Positions 60,527-64,000 of a DNA stretch of 64,000 nucleotides are shown here, in pieces. The notes beneath the pieces are model-generated. The model made no database searches. It saw only the letters and a program-made list of their open reading frames with translations, and was not told the DNA's origin. The DNA is from Latescibacteria bacterium UBA6620 (GTDB lineage: Bacteria > Latescibacterota > UBA2968): assembly GCA_002433075.1 (NCBI GenBank), contig DJHM01000047.1:1-64000 (forward strand). Direction: 5' to 3'. Positions within the stretch are counted from its first letter, which is position 1; each line of letters begins with the position of its first letter. The position numbers and the translations under genes are program-made.

Positions 60527-61648
60527 TCAGGCGAGGTCGAACCCACCCTCTTCCCGCACCTTCTGCTGGACGAGCTCGGGATCGAGATCGAATCCTGTTC
60601 CGGGGGTATCGGGGACGACGATCTTTCCATCGCGGATGTCCCATCCGTCGAGGACAATGCCCGGCGTGTCCGCAGGCGCGGCTTCCAGAAGAGAGAAGTT
60701 CGGGACAGAGGCGGCGAAATGGGCGTGTGCGTAGCGCTCGATGAGGCTTCCCCAACAATGAGGGGCACAACGGGCTCCCCACGGTTCGATCCGTTTCGCC
60801 GTCTCACGCCACCAGCTGAGCCCGACAGCACGAAAGTCGTGCTGGACGATGTCGATCCAACCCGCTTCGACCATGTCGAAGAAATTCGGTGGAGGAGGTC
60901 CCGACTCACCGTCCGCGACCAGGGTGTCGAACCCTTCCTCCTGCATGAACAGTTTGAAGGGTTCGTTAAATGATCGGTCCTCCGGAAAAGCCTCCTCGAA
61001 CCAGTAGATATCGACATCGCGACAGCGCCGCATTATGTCCTTGGCGATGTTCAGCGTGGTTCCGTTGTTCGCGTCAATCAGGATCTTGGCGTCGGGCCGG
61101 GCCGCTTCACGGACCGTGTGGATCACCCGAACGTCTCGATCCGTGCCTTCGATGACCGGCATCCATCTGGCTCCACGCCCGATCTTGATCTTGAAGTTGT
61201 GGTACCCGTATCGGTGCCCGGTCGCGACTTCTTCACGAAAAATGGTGTCGGCTTCTTCGTCGGTGGCGTCGAGATCGTCGATGTAAATAGAGCCGTCGTA
61301 GAGTTCGACTTCCCGGCTCCCACGTGCTCCGAGAAGCTGGTAGAGGGGCAGATTCGACTGCCTCGCCACCAGATCCCAGAGAGGGAGGTCGACAGCCTTT
61401 CCCACTTCGGATGTGCCGGTTTCGTCGATCAGGTCTGAAACAGGTCTTCCGATCAGGCTTCGAGCACCTGCTTCATCGATTCGGGACCATCCGATACCCG
61501 TCGCACCGGAGGAGCTGTAGATGCGCACGACGGGGTCTGTGAGCGTGTCGCCGTGGACGCCCCTCTTGGCATTCCGACCGATGAGACGGGGGCGCTTGAA
61601 AGTGAGAACCACCTTCTGTATGCGTTGTATGGTGCCTGACAGATCCAT
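60527..61648 (-). CDS. Enolase-superfamily sugar-acid dehydratase
   Basis: A 373-aa mandelate racemase-type enzyme with an intact active site: KIKIG (KxK), ILIDANNG (D), YWFEEAF (E), VADGES (D/E metal ligand region) and CAPHCWG (His base). This set is typical of acid-sugar dehydratases acting on gluconate, galactarate or fuconate-like substrates. GGAG-type sequence precedes ATG 61648. It is the first gene of the 12-kb operon and contrasts with the altered paralog at 15896. Confidence 0.9.
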   Translation of the reverse strand: MDLSGTIQRIQKVVLTFKRPRLIGRNAKRGVHGDTLTDPVVRIYSSSGATGIGWSRIDEAGARSLIGRPVSDLIDETGTSEVGKAVDLPLWDLVARQSNLPLYQLLGARGSREVELYDGSIYIDDLDATDEEADTIFREEVATGHRYGYHNFKIKIGRGARWMPVIEGTDRDVRVIHTVREAARPDAKILIDANNGTTLNIAKDIMRRCRDVDIYWFEEAFPEDRSFNEPFKLFMQEEGFDTLVADGESGPPPPNFFDMVEAGWIDIVQHDFRAVGLSWWRETAKRIEPWGARCAPHCWGSLIERYAHAHFAASVPNFSLLEAAPADTPGIVLDGWDIRDGKIVVPDTPGTGFDLDPELVQQKVREEGGFDLA

Positions 61649-61706
61649 CTTTCTCCTTTCGTTTCAGGGAACTCAAGCTAACGTTCGGCCCCCCAAAAAG
61701 TCAACC

Positions 61707-61741
61707 GCCCATCGGACACCGGCGGCCGGGATCCGATGGGC
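61707..61741. other. Hairpin upstream of the 12-kb operon
   Basis: GCCCATCGGA (61707-61716) pairs with TCCGATGGGC (61732-61741), with an inner CCGG/CCGG. On the minus strand it is followed by GACTTTTTGG 60 nt before the operon start, so it may act as a leader attenuator or mark the 3' boundary of that intergenic region. Confidence 0.4.
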
Positions 61742-61758
61742 GACTGATAGATGTTAAA

Positions 61759-61772
61759 TTGTTTATAAACAA
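61759..61772. promoter_or_regulatory. 14-bp palindrome in AT-rich intergenic DNA
   Basis: TTGTTTATAAACAA is a perfect palindrome in the only strongly AT-rich patch between the divergent dehydratase operon and SMC gene. A regulator site is likely; which regulator is unknown. Confidence 0.45.
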
Positions 61773-61817
61773 ATATATGCGATTGTTTTATGGGGCCGCG
61801 GTGTGCTTAGAAAGGCC

Positions 61818-61846
61818 TTGACCCACACTACCAGATAGTGTATTAT
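61818..61846 (+). promoter_or_regulatory. Sigma-70 promoter with operator in the spacer, upstream of smc
   Basis: TTGACC (61818-61823), 17-bp spacer, TATTAT (61841-61846). The spacer holds the inverted repeat ACACTA (61825-61830) / TAGTGT (61836-61841), the position where a repressor blocks polymerase. The region 61847-62054 is a leader of about 200 nt with no evident gene. Confidence 0.55.
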
Positions 61847-62054
61847 GCCAAAGCCTGACCCGTTTTCTTATACTCTTTGTAGTATCCACGGTCCGACTAC
61901 CTAACCCCACGGGTGGATCGACGTGGTGACCACCCCCCAAACCCTTCGTATCTTTCTTTCATTCCCCGCAAAGGCCCTCGGTCGAAGTTTCGAGGGTGAC
62001 CCCATGTTTCCCTCTTGCCGGTGAACCACCAGCGGGAGAGACCTGGAGAATCTG

Positions 62055-64000
62055 TTGTATCTGTCCCGACTGAACGCATTTGGGTTTAAGTCTTTCGCGC
62101 AGAAGCTCGATCTGAAGCTCGAAAACGGTATTACAGCTGTTGTCGGGCCGAACGGGTGCGGCAAGTCGAATGTCGTAGACGCCATCCGGTGGTGCACGGG
62201 AGAGCAACGAGCTCGAGCGTTGCGCAGCAGCCATATGGAGGATGTCATCTTCCAGGGGTCCCGGTCGCGGAAGCCCCTGGGCCTCGCCGAGGTATCGGTG
62301 ACGATCGACAACTCCCAACGGCTGCTGCCCGTGGAATTCACCGAGGTAACGGTGACCCGACGGTTGTATCGGTCTGGCGAGAGCGAATATCTAATCAACA
62401 AGATCCCGTGTTTACTGCGAGACATTCAGAACCTGTTGATGGACACGGGAATGGGAGCGCACTCCTATTCGGTCATCGAGCAGGGGATGGTCGATGAGAT
62501 CATCAGCGACAAGACCGAAGAGCGCCGCCGGGTTTTCGAGGAAGCGGCAGGCGTAACGCGTTACAAGGTCCGCCGTCGATCCGCCTGGAATAAACTGCAG
62601 TCGATTCAGCAGGATCTGACTCGAATCGATGACATCATCGGCGAAGTTGAGCGCCAGGTGGCGTCGTTGGCCCGTCAGGAACGAAAGGCTCGACTCTACA
62701 AGCAATTGACAGACGAGCTACAGACGCTCGAAGTGCAGGTGGCGCGGTACCGATATTTCGAAATGTCCGACCGATCCCGACCGATGCTGGACGAGATGTC
62801 TTTCCTCAAGGAGGACATTGAAGTCGGAACCACCGATACGGCGCGTCTCGAGGCACGTCTCGAGGAGATTCGGGCAGAACTTACCGTGCAGGATCAGGCG
62901 CTTGCCGCGGCCAACGCAGATGTGAGTCGCCAGGTCGGGCTCGTTCACGAGAAGGACCGGGCCATTCTGGTTTGTCGTGAAGAGATTCGCAGCATCGACA
63001 GCTTCCTTACTCGAGCCGACCGGCAGACCGAAGAATTGTCGTCCCGACGGGCCTCGGCCCTGACGGACAGCGAAAAGGCTCAGATCGAAGCAGCACAGAC
63101 GACAACTCGTCTGGCTGAACTGTCAGAGCATCTGGAATACGAGGGAGTTGCCCTGGAGGCCCTGAGCCTAAAGGTGGCCGATCAGCGCAACCGGGCGCAG
63201 GATGAACAGTCGAAGTCTCACGCGCTGATGCAAGAGATCAACAGCCGATCATCGGTGTGGGAACGGAGCAAAGCCGAGGTCGAGGGCCTTTGTGAACGAA
63301 GGTCCAGACTGGTCGAGGATGTCGAACGAGTCGAGCGCCGTCGATCGGAGGCCCACGAAGTGCTCGAGGACGCCGGTGCCGAGATCGCCTCCCTGGAGGA
63401 GACGCTTGTTCAGGCGCAGGACGCCAGAGATCGACTGGCCGCAGAGCGACAGGAGACACAGGAGCGGGGTGATGCCCTCGTCGAGTCCCGGGTCACGCTG
63501 AGGGGGCGGCTCGAGGCCGACCGTGCCCGTCTCGCCTTGCTGAAAAAACTGGAGGAACAGTTCGAAGGGTACTCGGCAGGTGTTCAGGCTCTGGCGGCTG
63601 AAGGCTCTCCGTTCGCAGACAGAATCAGAGCGATCCTGGCGGATCTCGTCGGTGTCGATCCAGACTATGCTCGCGCCATCGAAGCTGCCCTTGGCCGGTC
63701 CCTCGACTGCCTGGTGGTCGACACAGCCGACGATGCCATCGAAGCGATGGCCTACCTGCGGGAAGGGGAACACGGCGCCGCGGGATTTATGCCAGCCGAC
63801 CGTGTGTCCCACCCGACAGGGGCGCCGTGGTCGCCCCCTGTCGACGATGGGATCCTGGGGCGAGCAAGCAATCTGATTCGACCCCTGGGTCATGATTCGG
63901 AGGTTGTCACCGGCCTTCTTGCGAATACGTTCGTCGTACGTGATGCATCCACAGCGCTGAAGTGGGCGGCTCAGTTCCGTTCTCGAGGTTGCACGTGTGT
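62055..64000 (+). CDS. smc: Chromosome segregation SMC protein, 5' part (runs off the window)
   Basis: At least 648 codons, open to the window end. TTG 62055 with GGAGA upstream starts LYLSRLNAFGFKSFAQKL. Walker A is GPNGCGKSN (about residue 33); AIRWCTGEQ and ESEYLINKIPCLLRDIQNLLMDTGMG, YSVIEQGMVDEII are SMC head motifs. A long coiled coil (to about residue 500) leads to the hinge (GVDPDYARAIEAALGRSLDCLVVD). SMC condenses and segregates the chromosome with ScpA/ScpB. The C-terminal head lies outside the window. Confidence 0.95.
   Translation, partial: MYLSRLNAFGFKSFAQKLDLKLENGITAVVGPNGCGKSNVVDAIRWCTGEQRARALRSSHMEDVIFQGSRSRKPLGLAEVSVTIDNSQRLLPVEFTEVTVTRRLYRSGESEYLINKIPCLLRDIQNLLMDTGMGAHSYSVIEQGMVDEIISDKTEERRRVFEEAAGVTRYKVRRRSAWNKLQSIQQDLTRIDDIIGEVERQVASLARQERKARLYKQLTDELQTLEVQVARYRYFEMSDRSRPMLDEMSFLKEDIEVGTTDTARLEARLEEIRAELTVQDQALAAANADVSRQVGLVHEKDRAILVCREEIRSIDSFLTRADRQTEELSSRRASALTDSEKAQIEAAQTTTRLAELSEHLEYEGVALEALSLKVADQRNRAQDEQSKSHALMQEINSRSSVWERSKAEVEGLCERRSRLVEDVERVERRRSEAHEVLEDAGAEIASLEETLVQAQDARDRLAAERQETQERGDALVESRVTLRGRLEADRARLALLKKLEEQFEGYSAGVQALAAEGSPFADRIRAILADLVGVDPDYARAIEAALGRSLDCLVVDTADDAIEAMAYLREGEHGAAGFMPADRVSHPTGAPWSPPVDDGILGRASNLIRPLGHDSEVVTGLLANTFVVRDASTALKWAAQFRSRGCTC

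Noticed and set aside
1..64000. CRISPR array, tRNA, rRNA or insertion-sequence transposase
   Set aside because: No regularly spaced repeats, no convincing tRNA T-arm/acceptor set and no transposase or integrase motifs were found by eye.
62055..64000. Long minus-strand frames opposite the smc gene
   Set aside because: They are antisense shadows with Arg/Pro/Ser-rich composition; the + frame has clear SMC motifs throughout.

Overview
The window is GC-rich bacterial DNA, densely coded, with the mix of families typical of uncultured FCB/PVC-neighbourhood bacteria such as Candidatus Latescibacterota or Poribacteria: several phytanoyl-CoA dioxygenase (PhyH) paralogs, sulfatases, enolase-superfamily dehydratases, a GWxTD protein, a dockerin-bearing secreted protein and many GTG/TTG starts with good Shine-Dalgarno sites. 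The phylum is an inference from gene content; there is no rRNA or tRNA in the window to settle it.

Region 1 (1-9.5 kb, + strand) is an envelope-stress or surface-sensing block: a secreted CxxCH/Ig-like/dockerin protein, an ECF sigma factor, an OmpR-type regulator with its HAMP histidine kinase, four small exported LTxxQ-like (Spy/CpxP-like) proteins, a STAS-domain anti-anti-sigma factor and an outer-membrane beta-barrel. Three TTACA-N5-TTACA direct repeats lie upstream of genes in this block and look like the binding site of the local OmpR-type regulator.

Region 2 (9.6-23.3 kb, - strand) is a long catabolic and transport run: MoxR-type AAA ATPase plus an unknown 619-aa partner, a broken O-methyltransferase, a broken DegT aminotransferase, a GNAT-like acyltransferase, an enolase-superfamily protein, a three-gene ABC-2 exporter, a PhyH dioxygenase, a ParD-like/PIN toxin-antitoxin pair, a mannonate-dehydratase-like enzyme and a nitrilase. 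Region 3 (23.5-33.7 kb) holds a GWxTD/TPR protein, a lipoprotein, signal peptidase I, a methyltransferase, a promoter-to-terminator structured RNA of unknown class, a PcfJ-like gene with an internal stop, a creatininase-family hydrolase, an MFS transporter and a GDP-mannose 4,6-dehydratase. Region 4 (33.7-49.2 kb) mixes sulfatases, four PhyH genes, a haloacid-dehalogenase-type HAD protein, a small mobile unit carrying a GxxExxY gene, a peroxiredoxin, an Npt1-type transporter fused to HEAT repeats and a cyclic-nucleotide-binding domain, a SpoIIE-type phosphatase, a decayed enolase-superfamily gene and a lone receiver protein.

Region 5 (49.2-61.6 kb, - strand) is a 12-kb tightly packed operon: enolase-superfamily dehydratase, PL11-like rhamnogalacturonan lyase, isoaspartyl dipeptidase, isopropylmalate-dehydrogenase-like enzyme, M20 amidohydrolase, medium-chain dehydrogenase, a large membrane protein and its collapsed paralog, and a sulfatase. 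The window ends inside an SMC gene with its own promoter. The strongest candidate discovery is the M20 amidohydrolase at 55288-56610: its only defect is one in-frame TGA exactly where the family has its metal-binding cysteine, followed by a SECIS-like hairpin, so it may be a selenoprotein. Second is the HSG motif (in place of HxD) shared by four PhyH paralogs, the same kind of substitution that marks Fe/2-oxoglutarate halogenases. Both need weighing against the fact that at least five other genes here carry stops, frameshifts or deletions.
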